64,000 nucleotides of DNA. Source: Comamonas phosphati. Its GTDB lineage: Bacteria > Pseudomonadota > Gammaproteobacteria > Burkholderiales > Burkholderiaceae_C. Shown piece after piece: positions 28,495 to 36,472 of this stretch (the stretch's first letter is position 1; each line of letters begins with the position of its first letter). The notes under the pieces were generated by a model. The model worked only from the letters and a program-made list of their open reading frames with translations, made no database searches and was not told the origin of the DNA. The stretch spans positions 62,001 to 126,000 of the forward strand of contig NZ_BMEU01000005.1 in the NCBI RefSeq assembly GCF_014637085.1, read 5' to 3'. The translations under genes were made by a program, and so were the position numbers.

Positions 28495-30198
28495 ATGACA
28501 AACGAAGAAATCCTGGCCCAATACGGTCCGCGCGAAGCCATGGAATACGACGTGGTGGTGGTGGGCGGCGGCCCCGGCGGCCTGGCCACGGCCATCCGGC
28601 TCAAGCAGCTGGCCGCGCAAGGGGGTCAGGACGTTTCCGTCGTCGTGCTGGAGAAAGGCTCCGAGCCCGGCGCCCACACGCTGTCGGGCGCCATCATGGA
28701 CCCGCGCGCGCTGACCGAGCTGATTCCCGACTGGAAGGAAAAAGGCGCTCCGCTGAACCAGCCCGTGACCGACGACGCCATGGTCTTCCTCGGCGAGAAG
28801 GGTTCGCTGCGCACGCCCAACTGGCTGCTGCCCAAGTGTTTCCAGAACCACGGCAACTACATCGTGCGCCTGGGCTTCTTCACCAAGTGGCTGGCCGACC
28901 AGGCCGAGGCGCTGGGCGTGGAGATCTTCCCCGGCTTTGCCGCCGCCGAAGTGCTCTACAACGAAGACGGCTCCGTCAAGGGCGTGGCCACCGGCAACAT
29001 GGGCGTGGGCAAGGACGGCGAGCCCACGGGCGACTTCCAGCTCGGCATGGAACTGCACGCCAAGTACACCATCTTCGCCGAAGGCGCGCGCGGCCACCTG
29101 GGCAAACAGGTGATTGCCAAGTTCAGCCTGGACGCCAACCGCGATCCGCAGACCTACGGCATCGGCGTCAAGGAGCTGTGGGAGATCGACCCGGCCCGCC
29201 ACAAGCCCGGCTTCGTGCTGCACACCGCCGGCTGGCCCATGAAGAGCGACACCTATGGCGGCGCCTTCCTCTACCACCTCGAGGACAACCTGGTCACGCT
29301 GGGCTTCATCACCGGCCTGGACTATTCCAACCCCTATCTGTCTCCGTTCGAGGAGATGCAGCGCTGGAAGACCCATCCCAATATCCGCTGGTACCTGGAA
29401 GGCGACGAGTCCAAGGGCATCAAGCCCGGCAAGCGCATCTCCTACGGCGCGCGCGCCATCACGGCCGGCGGCATCTCCAGCCTGCCGCGCTTCGTCTTCC
29501 CGGGCGGCGCGCTCGTGGGCTGCGAAGCGGGCTTTCTCAACGTCAGCCGCATCAAGGGCAGCCACGCCGCCATCAAGACCGGCATGCTGGCCGCCGAGGC
29601 CGCTTACGAGGCCCTGGTGGCCGGCCGCCAGAACGACGAGCTCACCGACTACCCCCACGCCTTCGAGAACAGCTGGCTGTACGACGAGCTGTACAAGGCC
29701 CGCAACTTCAAGGCCTGGTTCAAGAAGGGCCTGACCACGGCGACCATCATGAACGGCATCGAGCAGTTCGTGCTCAAGGGCAATATCCCCTGGACGCTGC
29801 ACCGCAACAAGCCCGACCACGCCTACCTGAAGCCGGCCGACCAGTGCCAGCCCATCGTCTACCCCAAGCCCGATGGCAAGCTGACCTTCGACCGCCTGTC
29901 CAGCGTGTTCATCAGCAACACCAACCACGCCGAGAACCAGCCCGCTCACCTGACGCTCAAGGATGCAGGCATCCCCGTGAACGTGAACCTGTCCAAGTTT
30001 GCTGGCCCCGAGCAGCGCTACTGCCCCGCCGGCGTGTACGAGTTCGTGGAGGACGAAGCCGAAGCCGGCAAGCAGCGCCTGCAGATCAACGCGCAGAACT
30101 GCGTGCACTGCAAGACCTGCGACATCAAGGACCCGACGCAGAACATCGTCTGGGTCACGCCCGAAGGCGGCGGCGGACCGAACTATTCGGGCATGTAA
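28495..30198 (+). CDS. Electron transfer flavoprotein-ubiquinone oxidoreductase
   Basis: A 567-residue iron-sulfur flavoprotein that takes electrons from ETF (fed by acyl-CoA and other dehydrogenases) and passes them to ubiquinone at the inner membrane. FAD-binding GGGPGG is at residues 24-29. The ubiquinone/membrane region includes GGALVGCEAGFLNVSRIKGS. The C-terminal 4Fe-4S ligands are in RYCPAGVYEF and NCVHCKTCDIKDP. Length equals the family norm. The start is the ATG at 28495 (MTNEEILAQYGP), which puts the FAD motif at its normal distance; the upstream ATG at 28396 is unlikely. A terminator follows. etfAB are not in the window. Confidence 0.94.
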   Translation: MTNEEILAQYGPREAMEYDVVVVGGGPGGLATAIRLKQLAAQGGQDVSVVVLEKGSEPGAHTLSGAIMDPRALTELIPDWKEKGAPLNQPVTDDAMVFLGEKGSLRTPNWLLPKCFQNHGNYIVRLGFFTKWLADQAEALGVEIFPGFAAAEVLYNEDGSVKGVATGNMGVGKDGEPTGDFQLGMELHAKYTIFAEGARGHLGKQVIAKFSLDANRDPQTYGIGVKELWEIDPARHKPGFVLHTAGWPMKSDTYGGAFLYHLEDNLVTLGFITGLDYSNPYLSPFEEMQRWKTHPNIRWYLEGDESKGIKPGKRISYGARAITAGGISSLPRFVFPGGALVGCEAGFLNVSRIKGSHAAIKTGMLAAEAAYEALVAGRQNDELTDYPHAFENSWLYDELYKARNFKAWFKKGLTTATIMNGIEQFVLKGNIPWTLHRNKPDHAYLKPADQCQPIVYPKPDGKLTFDRLSSVFISNTNHAENQPAHLTLKDAGIPVNVNLSKFAGPEQRYCPAGVYEFVEDEAEAGKQRLQINAQNCVHCKTCDIKDPTQNIVWVTPEGGGGPNYSGM

Positions 30199-30223
30199 GC
30201 CTCAGTACCGCCCCGCAATCCCC

Positions 30224-30248
30224 AGGCCTGCTTCGCGCAGGCCTTTTT
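30224..30248 (+). terminator. Intrinsic terminator after ETF:QO
   Basis: AGGCCTGC-ttcgc-GCAGGCCT followed by TTTT, 25 nt after the stop. Confidence 0.9.
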
Positions 30249-30677
30249 CATGCCTTCGGGCAACTGCGCCATGCAAAAACATGAGCGCCTCATCCTTGAC
30301 TGAAGCGCTTGGCAGGCATTGCAAGCTCCAAAACGCCGGTACTTGCCCAGGCTCAAACTCCGTGCAAGGCGTACCCCGAGACGCTTTTTTTGTCAGCAAA
30401 TGCAGGAAAAATGCAAAACAGGAGGGCAAAACACCTCTGCACGATGCAAAACTGCAGCCATTTTTCTTAAATTACTGCATGAATAACCCGTTTGATTTTA
30501 GCTTTACGCAGTTTTCATGCCATTTTTTGGTGAACCAGGTATAGGTGAAAACAGGGTTATGACTAGCGACGAGACAAGCAGGTGGGTGCAGTAGACTTTG
30601 CCGCGAGGCGCTGTGTATCAAAACGCAGCCGTCTTGTTCACCATCTGGAAATAAACACAAACACGCTGGAGATACAC
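30249..30677. other. Non-coding leader of the ABC transporter
   Basis: About 430 nt with no credible gene; base composition becomes A/T-rich around 30400-30540. A ribosome-binding site (ctggaga) precedes the start at 30678. I see no recognised riboswitch or T-box fold. Confidence 0.45.
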
Positions 30678-31646
30678 ATGAAACAGCTGTCCTGGGCCCG
30701 CATGGGCGCCCTGGCCCTGGCGATTTCCGCCATTTCGGGTGCATACGCAGCCGACACCAAGTCGGTGGCCGTGACCGCCATCGTCGAACACCCGGCCCTG
30801 GACGCCGTGCGCGACGGCGTCAAGGACGCCCTCAAGGCCGCCGGCTACGAGGACGGCAAGAACCTCAAGTGGCAATACCAGAGCGCCCAGGGCAATACCG
30901 GCACCGCCGCCCAGATCGCCCGCAAGTTCGTCGGCGACAAGCCTGACGCCATCGTCGCCATCGCCACCCCCTCGGCCCAGGCCGTGATCGCCGCCACCAA
31001 GACGGTGCCGGTGGTGTTCTCCGCCGTGACCGACCCCGTGGCCGCCAAGCTGGTCCCCAGCTGGGAGCCGTCCAAGGGCAACGTGACCGGCGTGTCCGAC
31101 CTGCTGGCCCTGGACAAGCAGATGGACCTGGTCAAGCAGGTCGTGCCCCATGCCAAGCGCATCGGCATGGTCTACAACCCCGGCGAAGCCAACTCCGCCG
31201 TGGTCGTGAAAGAACTGCAGGCCCTGCTGCCCAAGATGGGCTGGACCCTGGTGACGGCCGCCGCCCCCCGCTCCGTGGACGTGAGCAGCGCCGCCCGCTC
31301 GCTGGTGGGCAAGGTCGATGTGATCTACACCAATACCGACAACAACGTGGTGTCGGCCTATGAGTCATTGGTCAAGGTCGGCCAGGACGCCAAGATCCCC
31401 CTGGTGGCTTCGGACACCGACTCTGTCAAGCGCGGCGCCGTGGCTGCCTACGGCATCAACTACCGCGACCTGGGCGAGCAGACCGGCCGCATGGTCGTGC
31501 GCATCCTCAAGGGCGAGCACGCCGGCGACATCAAGCCCGAAGTCAGCACCAAGATGGAGCTGTTCGTGAATCCCGGCGCCGCCGAAAAGCAAGGCGTGAA
31601 GCTGTCCGATGCTCTGATCAAGTCCGCCGCTACCGTGGTCAAGTAA
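30678..31646 (+). CDS. ABC transporter substrate-binding protein, TrpX-like (PF04392 type)
   Basis: A 322-residue periplasmic binding protein. The signal peptide ends about AYAA (residue 24), then VAVTAIVEHPALDAVRDGVK, a start typical of the TrpX/PF04392 proteins, followed by VFSAVTDPVAAKLV, GMVYNPGEANSAVV and IYTNTDNNVVSAYESLVKVG. In Gram-positive bacteria relatives import tryptophan or related aromatics; here the ligand is unknown. It is followed by a matching permease and ATPase on the same strand, so a complete importer is present. Confidence 0.85.
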   Translation: MKQLSWARMGALALAISAISGAYAADTKSVAVTAIVEHPALDAVRDGVKDALKAAGYEDGKNLKWQYQSAQGNTGTAAQIARKFVGDKPDAIVAIATPSAQAVIAATKTVPVVFSAVTDPVAAKLVPSWEPSKGNVTGVSDLLALDKQMDLVKQVVPHAKRIGMVYNPGEANSAVVVKELQALLPKMGWTLVTAAAPRSVDVSSAARSLVGKVDVIYTNTDNNVVSAYESLVKVGQDAKIPLVASDTDSVKRGAVAAYGINYRDLGEQTGRMVVRILKGEHAGDIKPEVSTKMELFVNPGAAEKQGVKLSDALIKSAATVVK

Positions 31647-31759
31647 TCCACTCCCTGTCGCCAGCACTGCCATCAGGCAGTGCCAGCACAGCGGCAGGTG
31701 CCGTGGCAACATGGCCCTGCCGATTTTTTTAGACGTTTGCCGCGCCTGTCGCTCTCTCT

Positions 31760-32644
31760 ATGTCTTTATTTTCTATCCTCGGCGCCATTGAAATTGGCCT
31801 GATCTTCAGCCTGGTGGCGCTGGGCGTCTTCATCTCCTTTCGCTTGCTGCGTTTTCCCGACCTCACGGTGGACGGCAGCTTCCCCCTCGGTGGTGCGGTC
31901 TGCGCCATTCTGATTTCCACGGGCACCAATCCCTGGCTGGCCACGCTGGCCGGCACGGCTGCCAGTGCCGTGGCCGGCTTCATCACGGGCTGGCTCAACG
32001 TCAAGCTCAAGATCATGGACCTGCTGGCCTCGATCCTGATGATGATCGGCCTGTACTCGGTCAACCTGCGCATCATGGGCGGCCCCAACGTGCCGCTGAT
32101 CAACGACCCCACGCTGTTCACCATGCTGCAGCCCGATAGCGTGGCCGACTACGTGATGCGCCCCGTCATCCTGCTGGGCTTCGTCGTCGCCGCCAAGCTG
32201 GCCCTGGACTGGTTCTTCGCCACCGAGCGCGGCCTGGCCATCCGTTCCACGGGCTCCAACGCCCGCATGGCCCGCTCCCAGGGCGTGAACACCGGCGCCA
32301 TGATTTTGCTGGGCATGGCGATTTCCAACGGCCTGGTCGGCCTGGCCGGCGCGCTGTTCGTCCAGACCCAGGGCGGCTCCGACATTTCCATGGGCATAGG
32401 CACCATCGTCATCGGCCTGGCCGCCGTGATCGTGGGCGAGACCATACTGCCTTCGCGCAAGATCATCTGGGCCACGCTGGCCGTGGTGATCGGCGCCGTC
32501 GTCTACCGCTTCTTCATTGCCGCGGCCCTGAACATCGACGCCATCGGCCTCAAGGCCCAGGACCTGAACCTGGTCACGGCCGTGCTGGTGACCGTCGCCC
32601 TGGTGATCCCGCAGATCAAGAAGAAACTCGGCAAGCGCAAATAA
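31760..32644 (+). CDS. ABC transporter permease, TrpY-like (PF02653 type)
   Basis: A 294-residue inner-membrane permease with about eight hydrophobic helices. It starts MSLFSILGAIEIGLIFSLVA and has the subfamily mark RFPDLTVDGSFPLGGAVCA, then GLAIRSTGSNARMARSQGVN, the cytoplasmic coupling region near residues 165-190. The C-terminus is basic (QIKKKLGKRK). It lies 113 nt after the binding-protein gene and 21 nt before the ATPase gene, forming one operon. Confidence 0.87.
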   Translation: MSLFSILGAIEIGLIFSLVALGVFISFRLLRFPDLTVDGSFPLGGAVCAILISTGTNPWLATLAGTAASAVAGFITGWLNVKLKIMDLLASILMMIGLYSVNLRIMGGPNVPLINDPTLFTMLQPDSVADYVMRPVILLGFVVAAKLALDWFFATERGLAIRSTGSNARMARSQGVNTGAMILLGMAISNGLVGLAGALFVQTQGGSDISMGIGTIVIGLAAVIVGETILPSRKIIWATLAVVIGAVVYRFFIAAALNIDAIGLKAQDLNLVTAVLVTVALVIPQIKKKLGKRK

Positions 32645-32665
32645 GAAAGAAGTGCGGAGAACACC

Positions 32666-33460
32666 ATGCTGAATGCACAACACCTGGAACTGACCTTCAA
32701 CCCCGGCACCCCCATCGAAACGCGCGCCCTGCGCGGCCTCTCGCTGGCCATCCCCGAGGGCCAGTTCGTCACCGTCATCGGCTCCAACGGCGCGGGCAAG
32801 TCCACCTTCCTGAACTGCGTCTCGGGCGACCAGAGCGTGGACAAGGGCAAGATCGAGATCGCCGGCACCGACATGACGCGCCTGCCCGTCTGGGAGCGCT
32901 CCAAGCAGGTGGCACGCGTGTTCCAGGACCCCATGGCGGGCACCTGCGAAGACCTGTCCATCGAGGAAAACATGGCGCTGGCCCATGAGCGCGGCAACTT
33001 CCGCGGCCTGTCCAAGGCCGTGAAAGCCGCCAACCGCAACCTGTACCGCGAACGCCTGGCCACACTGGGCCTGGGCCTGGAAAATCGCCTGACCGACCGC
33101 ATCGGACTGCTCTCGGGCGGCCAGCGCCAGGCCGTGAGCCTGCTGATGGCGGCGCTGCAGCCCTCGCGCATCCTGCTGCTGGACGAGCACACCGCCGCGC
33201 TCGATCCGCGCACGGCCGACTTCGTGCTGCAGCTGACCGCGCGCATCGTGCAGGAAGCCAAGCTCACCACCATGATGGTGACGCACAGCATGCGCCAGGC
33301 GCTGGACGTGGGCACGCGCACCGTGATGCTGCACCAGGGCCAGGTGGTGCTCGACGTGAGCGGCGAGGAGCGAGCCAGGATGGATGTGCCCGACCTGCTG
33401 CACATGTTCGAGAAGGTGCGCGGCGAAAAGCTCGCCGACGACGCGCTGCTGCTGAGCTGA
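32666..33460 (+). CDS. ABC transporter ATP-binding protein, TrpZ-like
   Basis: A 264-residue ATPase of the importer. Walker A is GSNGAGKST, the signature is LLSGGQRQAVSL, Walker B is ILLLDEHTAALD and the switch histidine is in MMVTHSMRQAL. The EH after the Walker B aspartate, where most importers have EP, is seen in this subfamily. Third gene of the three-gene operon, convergent with the Lrp-type regulator. Confidence 0.9.
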   Translation: MLNAQHLELTFNPGTPIETRALRGLSLAIPEGQFVTVIGSNGAGKSTFLNCVSGDQSVDKGKIEIAGTDMTRLPVWERSKQVARVFQDPMAGTCEDLSIEENMALAHERGNFRGLSKAVKAANRNLYRERLATLGLGLENRLTDRIGLLSGGQRQAVSLLMAALQPSRILLLDEHTAALDPRTADFVLQLTARIVQEAKLTTMMVTHSMRQALDVGTRTVMLHQGQVVLDVSGEERARMDVPDLLHMFEKVRGEKLADDALLLS

Positions 33461-33463
33461 AAC

Positions 33464-33534
33464 CAGCCCGGGACGGCGCCCTGCGGCAAAGGCCGTCGCC
33501 CCCTTGGGGGAAGCCGCGCAGCGGCTCAGGGGCA
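33464..33534 (-). repeat. Dispersed 3'-end element, copy B
   Basis: On the minus strand it begins 8-12 nt after the lrp stop: CCCCTGAGCCGCTGCGCGGC, then a CCCCCaaGGGGG hairpin, GACGGCCTTTGCCGC and a G/C tail. Same architecture and same relation to the preceding stop as copies A, D and E. Confidence 0.75.
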
Positions 33535-33541
33535 GGCCATT

Positions 33542-33997
33542 TCAGGCGCTCAGCGGCAGATCCGACTTCTTGAGCGTGCGCAGCACAAAGCTCGACTGGC
33601 TGTGGCGTATGCCCTTGATCTTGTAGAGCTTCTCGCGCAGCAGGCGCTCATAGTCGCGCGTGTCCCTGACCACCACGCGCAGCAGATAGTCGTACTCGCC
33701 CGAGACCAGATGGGCCTCCACCACCTCGGGGATGGTGGCCAGCACCTCGCCGAACTTCTCCAGCGTGTTGTCGGAGTGGCTGTCCAGCGTCACCATGACC
33801 AGCACCGTGTCGGCCAGCCCCAGCGCCTGGGGATTGAGGCGCACCGTATAGCCCTCGATCACGCCGGATTCCTCAAGCTTCCTGATCCGGGCCCAGCAGG
33901 GCGACGCGCTCAACCCCACGGCAGCGCCGATTTCCTGCAGGCTGGCGCGCGCGTTACCCTGCAGAACGGAAAGAATCTTTTTGTCCAAGGCATCCAT
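33542..33997 (-). CDS. Lrp/AsnC-family transcriptional regulator
   Basis: A 151-residue leucine-responsive-type regulator. The winged helix-turn-helix occupies residues 1-60 (DALDKKILSVLQGNARASLQ, GLSASPCWARIRKLEESGVI). The RAM/effector domain follows (LNPQALGLADTVLVMVTLDS; VVEAHLVSGEYDYLLRVVVR). Such proteins bind amino acids and act as octamers. The start is the ATG at 33997. A perfect Lrp-box match lies just upstream, indicating autoregulation. It converges with the amino-acid-type ABC importer and precedes the glycine-cleavage locus, either of which could be a target. Confidence 0.9.
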   Translation of the reverse strand: MDALDKKILSVLQGNARASLQEIGAAVGLSASPCWARIRKLEESGVIEGYTVRLNPQALGLADTVLVMVTLDSHSDNTLEKFGEVLATIPEVVEAHLVSGEYDYLLRVVVRDTRDYERLLREKLYKIKGIRHSQSSFVLRTLKKSDLPLSA

Positions 33998-34027
33998 GGC
34001 CTTAAATTTATCTCCATTCGTGTGTTT

Positions 34028-34044
34028 ACAGAAAATTTTTCTGT
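34028..34044. promoter_or_regulatory. Lrp box upstream of the Lrp/AsnC gene
   Basis: CAGAAAATTTTTCTG (34029-34043) fits the 15-nt Lrp consensus YAGHAWATTWTDCTR at every position and is a near-perfect palindrome with flanking a/t. Weaker look-alikes (gcagcattttctgc, about 34072-34085) follow at helical spacing. Confidence 0.8.
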
Positions 34045-34433
34045 AGCAAACGCATATCTGCAGAATTTAAAGCAGCATTTTCTGCAATCCGACATGCACA
34101 CTGGAGCCCATGGAAGCACGTTTACCGACGCAGCAAACCCATTCAAGCAGCACCGTTGTTTACCGTCAGCGCCAGCCTGCCTGATCCGCCCTACGGACCC
34201 GTTCCAGGCCGCGCCACTTACCCGCAGTGGCGCGGCCTGTCGCCTTGGTGGATGTCCTGGCATTACTACTATATTGATAGCATCTGGCGCTTTCTCTCTC
34301 GAAGTACCAAGTTCACGAGCCGCTGAAACAAAAGAAAATCATGTGCCGACAGCTATCAAATCAGGATCGATATTTGCAAACCTCGCGCAAACCCGCGTGG
34401 TGCAGTGCAAAAAAACGAGCCTAAAATAGCGGT
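34045..34433. other. Non-coding or weakly coding region before the glycine riboswitch
   Basis: Holds weak additional Lrp-like half sites, a 56-codon frame at 34156..34326 with no normal start codon and a tyrosine/tryptophan-rich end (SPWWMSWHYYYIDSIWRF), and a pair of ends ttgatagc (about 34278) and gctatcaa (about 34347) shared with other intergenic sites. I do not call a gene here. Confidence 0.45.
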
Positions 34434-34656
34434 TGTCAGGAGAGAGTGCAAGCCGGCCACGGCCATGCACCGCCGAAGGCGCAGGCCCAGCTTGGCTGGC
34501 CCCGAACGCTCAGGCAAAAGGACTGACGACCGCAGGCAGACCCCGGTTTGCCCGCGTTCCTTGCTGGAGAGAGGTGCCGCCCGCCGGCATCCACCGAAGG
34601 AGCAAACCGCTGCCCAGGCGCCGCGGTGAATCTCTCAGGTAAAGCGGACAGCAGGA
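34434..34656 (+). ncRNA. Tandem glycine riboswitch (two aptamers) controlling gcvT
   Basis: Aptamer I spans about 34434-34530: gtcaggagagag, the ccgccgaaggcgcaggc core, gctcaggcaaaaggactgac, and P1 pairing GTCAG/CTGAC. Aptamer II spans about 34561-34656: ttgctggagagaggtgcc, ccaccgaaggagcaaa, aatctctcaggtaaagcgga and the closing cagcagg. Both show the conserved GGAGAGAG, CCGAAGG and CTCAGGYAAA blocks of the glycine riboswitch. The short linker is normal. It lies 67 nt upstream of gcvT. In relatives glycine binding turns the glycine-cleavage genes on. Confidence 0.95.
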
Positions 34657-34722
34657 CAAGCCCGCCGCGCATGGCCCAGCCGTGCCTGGCACACCCTTGG
34701 TTCATGACCGGAGCGCTTGCCT

Positions 34723-35895
34723 GTGACCACTGTTTCCGCTGCTGACGACAAAGCATCTTCCTTCCCCAGCGCCCCGGCCGGCGGCCTGCTGACCACGCCG
34801 TTGCACGCCCTGCACCAGGAACTCGGTGCCCGCATGGTGCCGTTTGCCGGCTACTCCATGCCCGTGCAGTATCCGCAGGGGTTGATGGCCGAGCATCTGC
34901 ACACCCGCCAGTCGGCCGGCCTGTTCGACGTGTCCCACATGGGCCAGTTGCTGCTGCGCGGCCCGCAGGCAGCCCAGGCACTCGAGTCGCTGATGCCCAT
35001 GGACGTGCAGGACCTGGGCCTGAACAAACAGCGCTACGGCCTGCTGCTCAACGACGAAGGCGGCATTCTGGACGACCTGATGTTCGTGAACCGCGGCGAT
35101 GACCTGTTCCTGATCGTCAACGGCGCCTGCAAGCAGGCCGACATCGCGCATATCCGCAACCGCATCGGCCAGACCTGCGAAGTGATCGCGCTGCCCGACC
35201 GGGCCCTGCTGGCACTGCAAGGCCCGAAGGCGGTGCGGGCCCTGTCGCGGCTGCTGCCCCATGTGACCGGCCTGGTCTTCATGGCCGGCAACCACTTCGA
35301 CTGGCAGGGCCACCGGCTCTACATCACGCGCAGCGGCTACACGGGCGAAGACGGTTTCGAGATCTCCGTGCCCGCCGCCGGCGCCGAAGCCCTGGCCCGC
35401 GCCCTGCTGGCCCAGCCCGAAGTCGCTCCCGTCGGCCTGGGCGCGCGCAATTCGCTGCGGCTGGAAGCCGGCCTGTGCCTGTACGGCAGCGACATGGACG
35501 CCGCCACCACGCCGGCGCAGGCCAGCCTGGGCTGGGCCGTCCAGAAGGTGCGCCGCGCCGGCGGCGCCCGCGAAGGCGGCTTTCCGGGCGCGGACCTGGT
35601 GCTTAGCGAGCTCCAGGACCCCGGCCGGCTGCCGCGCAAGCGCGTAGGCCTGGTGGCGCTGGAGCGCATCCCCGTGCGCGAGCCCGCCGTGCTCGAGAAC
35701 ATGGACGGCCAGCACATAGGCCACATCACCAGCGGCCTGCTCAGTCCCTCGCTCAACCAGCCGGTGGCGCTGGCCTATGTGCAGCCCGACTATGCCGCCG
35801 CCGGCACGCAGATCTTCGCCATGGTGCGCGGCAAGCCCGTGCCCATGCAGGTGACGGCCACGCCTTTCGTGCCTGCCAACTACCACCGGGGCTGA
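34723..35895 (+). CDS. gcvT: Glycine cleavage system T protein (aminomethyltransferase)
   Basis: A 390-residue tetrahydrofolate-dependent aminomethyltransferase that releases ammonia from the aminomethyl-lipoyl H protein and forms methylene-THF. Visible blocks: MVPFAGYSMPVQYPQGLMAE, SAGLFDVSHMGQLLLRGP, YITRSGYTGEDGFEISVP (folate site), LGARNSLRLEAGLCLYGSDM and the C-terminal domain YVQPDYAAAGTQIFAMVRGK. I prefer the GTG at 34723, which has GGAG at about 10 nt; the TTG at 34717 is too close to it. Expression is under the tandem glycine riboswitch just upstream. Confidence 0.95.
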   Translation: MTTVSAADDKASSFPSAPAGGLLTTPLHALHQELGARMVPFAGYSMPVQYPQGLMAEHLHTRQSAGLFDVSHMGQLLLRGPQAAQALESLMPMDVQDLGLNKQRYGLLLNDEGGILDDLMFVNRGDDLFLIVNGACKQADIAHIRNRIGQTCEVIALPDRALLALQGPKAVRALSRLLPHVTGLVFMAGNHFDWQGHRLYITRSGYTGEDGFEISVPAAGAEALARALLAQPEVAPVGLGARNSLRLEAGLCLYGSDMDAATTPAQASLGWAVQKVRRAGGAREGGFPGADLVLSELQDPGRLPRKRVGLVALERIPVREPAVLENMDGQHIGHITSGLLSPSLNQPVALAYVQPDYAAAGTQIFAMVRGKPVPMQVTATPFVPANYHRG

Positions 35896-35989
35896 AGAGC
35901 CCGGCTTTCATGCGCAACGGCGCCGCCAGCCGCTACAGTGCGGGGTGACCTTTCTCAAATCCTGATTTGTTTTTCCATCTGGAGTTTCC

Positions 35990-36364
35990 ATGAGCATCCA
36001 ATATTCCAAAGAGCACGAGTGGATCAACGCCGCCGACACCAGCAACGCCGTGGTCGGCATCACGGTTCACGCGCAGGACGCGCTGGGCGACGTGGTGTTC
36101 GTTGATCTGCCCGAGGTGGGCGCCCTGTTCGCCCAAGGCGAAGTGGCTGGCGTGGTCGAGTCCGTCAAGGCCGCTGCCGACGTCTACATGCCCGTGGCCG
36201 GCGAAATCCTCGAAGTGAACGAGGCCCTGCGCGCCGACCCCTCGCTGGCCAACAGCGATCCGCTGGGCGCCGGCTGGTTCTTCAAGGTCAAGCTGGCCGA
36301 CGTCAGCCAACTGGAAGGCCTCATGGACGAAACCGCCTACAACGATTTCGCCCAGGACCACTAA
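35990..36364 (+). CDS. gcvH: Glycine cleavage system H protein
   Basis: A 124-residue lipoyl carrier that shuttles the aminomethyl group from GcvP to GcvT. The lipoylated lysine is Lys60 in GVVESVKAAADVYMP, and the family start YSKEHEWI and C-terminus GWFFKVKLADVSQLEGLMDE are complete. It lies 94 nt after gcvT in the same direction. A stem-loop with a T-run follows, before gcvP. Confidence 0.96.
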   Translation: MSIQYSKEHEWINAADTSNAVVGITVHAQDALGDVVFVDLPEVGALFAQGEVAGVVESVKAAADVYMPVAGEILEVNEALRADPSLANSDPLGAGWFFKVKLADVSQLEGLMDETAYNDFAQDH

Positions 36365-36373
36365 GCCCGAACC

Positions 36374-36408
36374 AAGGCCCCGGCAAGCTGCTTGCCCGGG
36401 GCCTTTTT
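36374..36408 (+). terminator. Stem-loop with T-run between gcvH and gcvP
   Basis: AAGGCCCCGGCAAG and CTTGCCCGGGGCCTT pair with one bulged base around ctg and end in TTTTT. It has the form of an intrinsic terminator, although gcvP follows in the same direction; partial termination may lower gcvP relative to gcvTH. Confidence 0.75.
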
Positions 36409-36472
36409 GCCGGAGCCGCCGCAGGCTCCGCCAGCCATCGCTTTCGAGAATTTTTTGAGATCAGGTCACTCC

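Noticed and set aside
36392-36472. Upstream ATG for gcvP
   Set aside because: It lies within the gcvH terminator stem and adds an unconserved proline-rich segment; the ATG at 36473 gives the normal family start.
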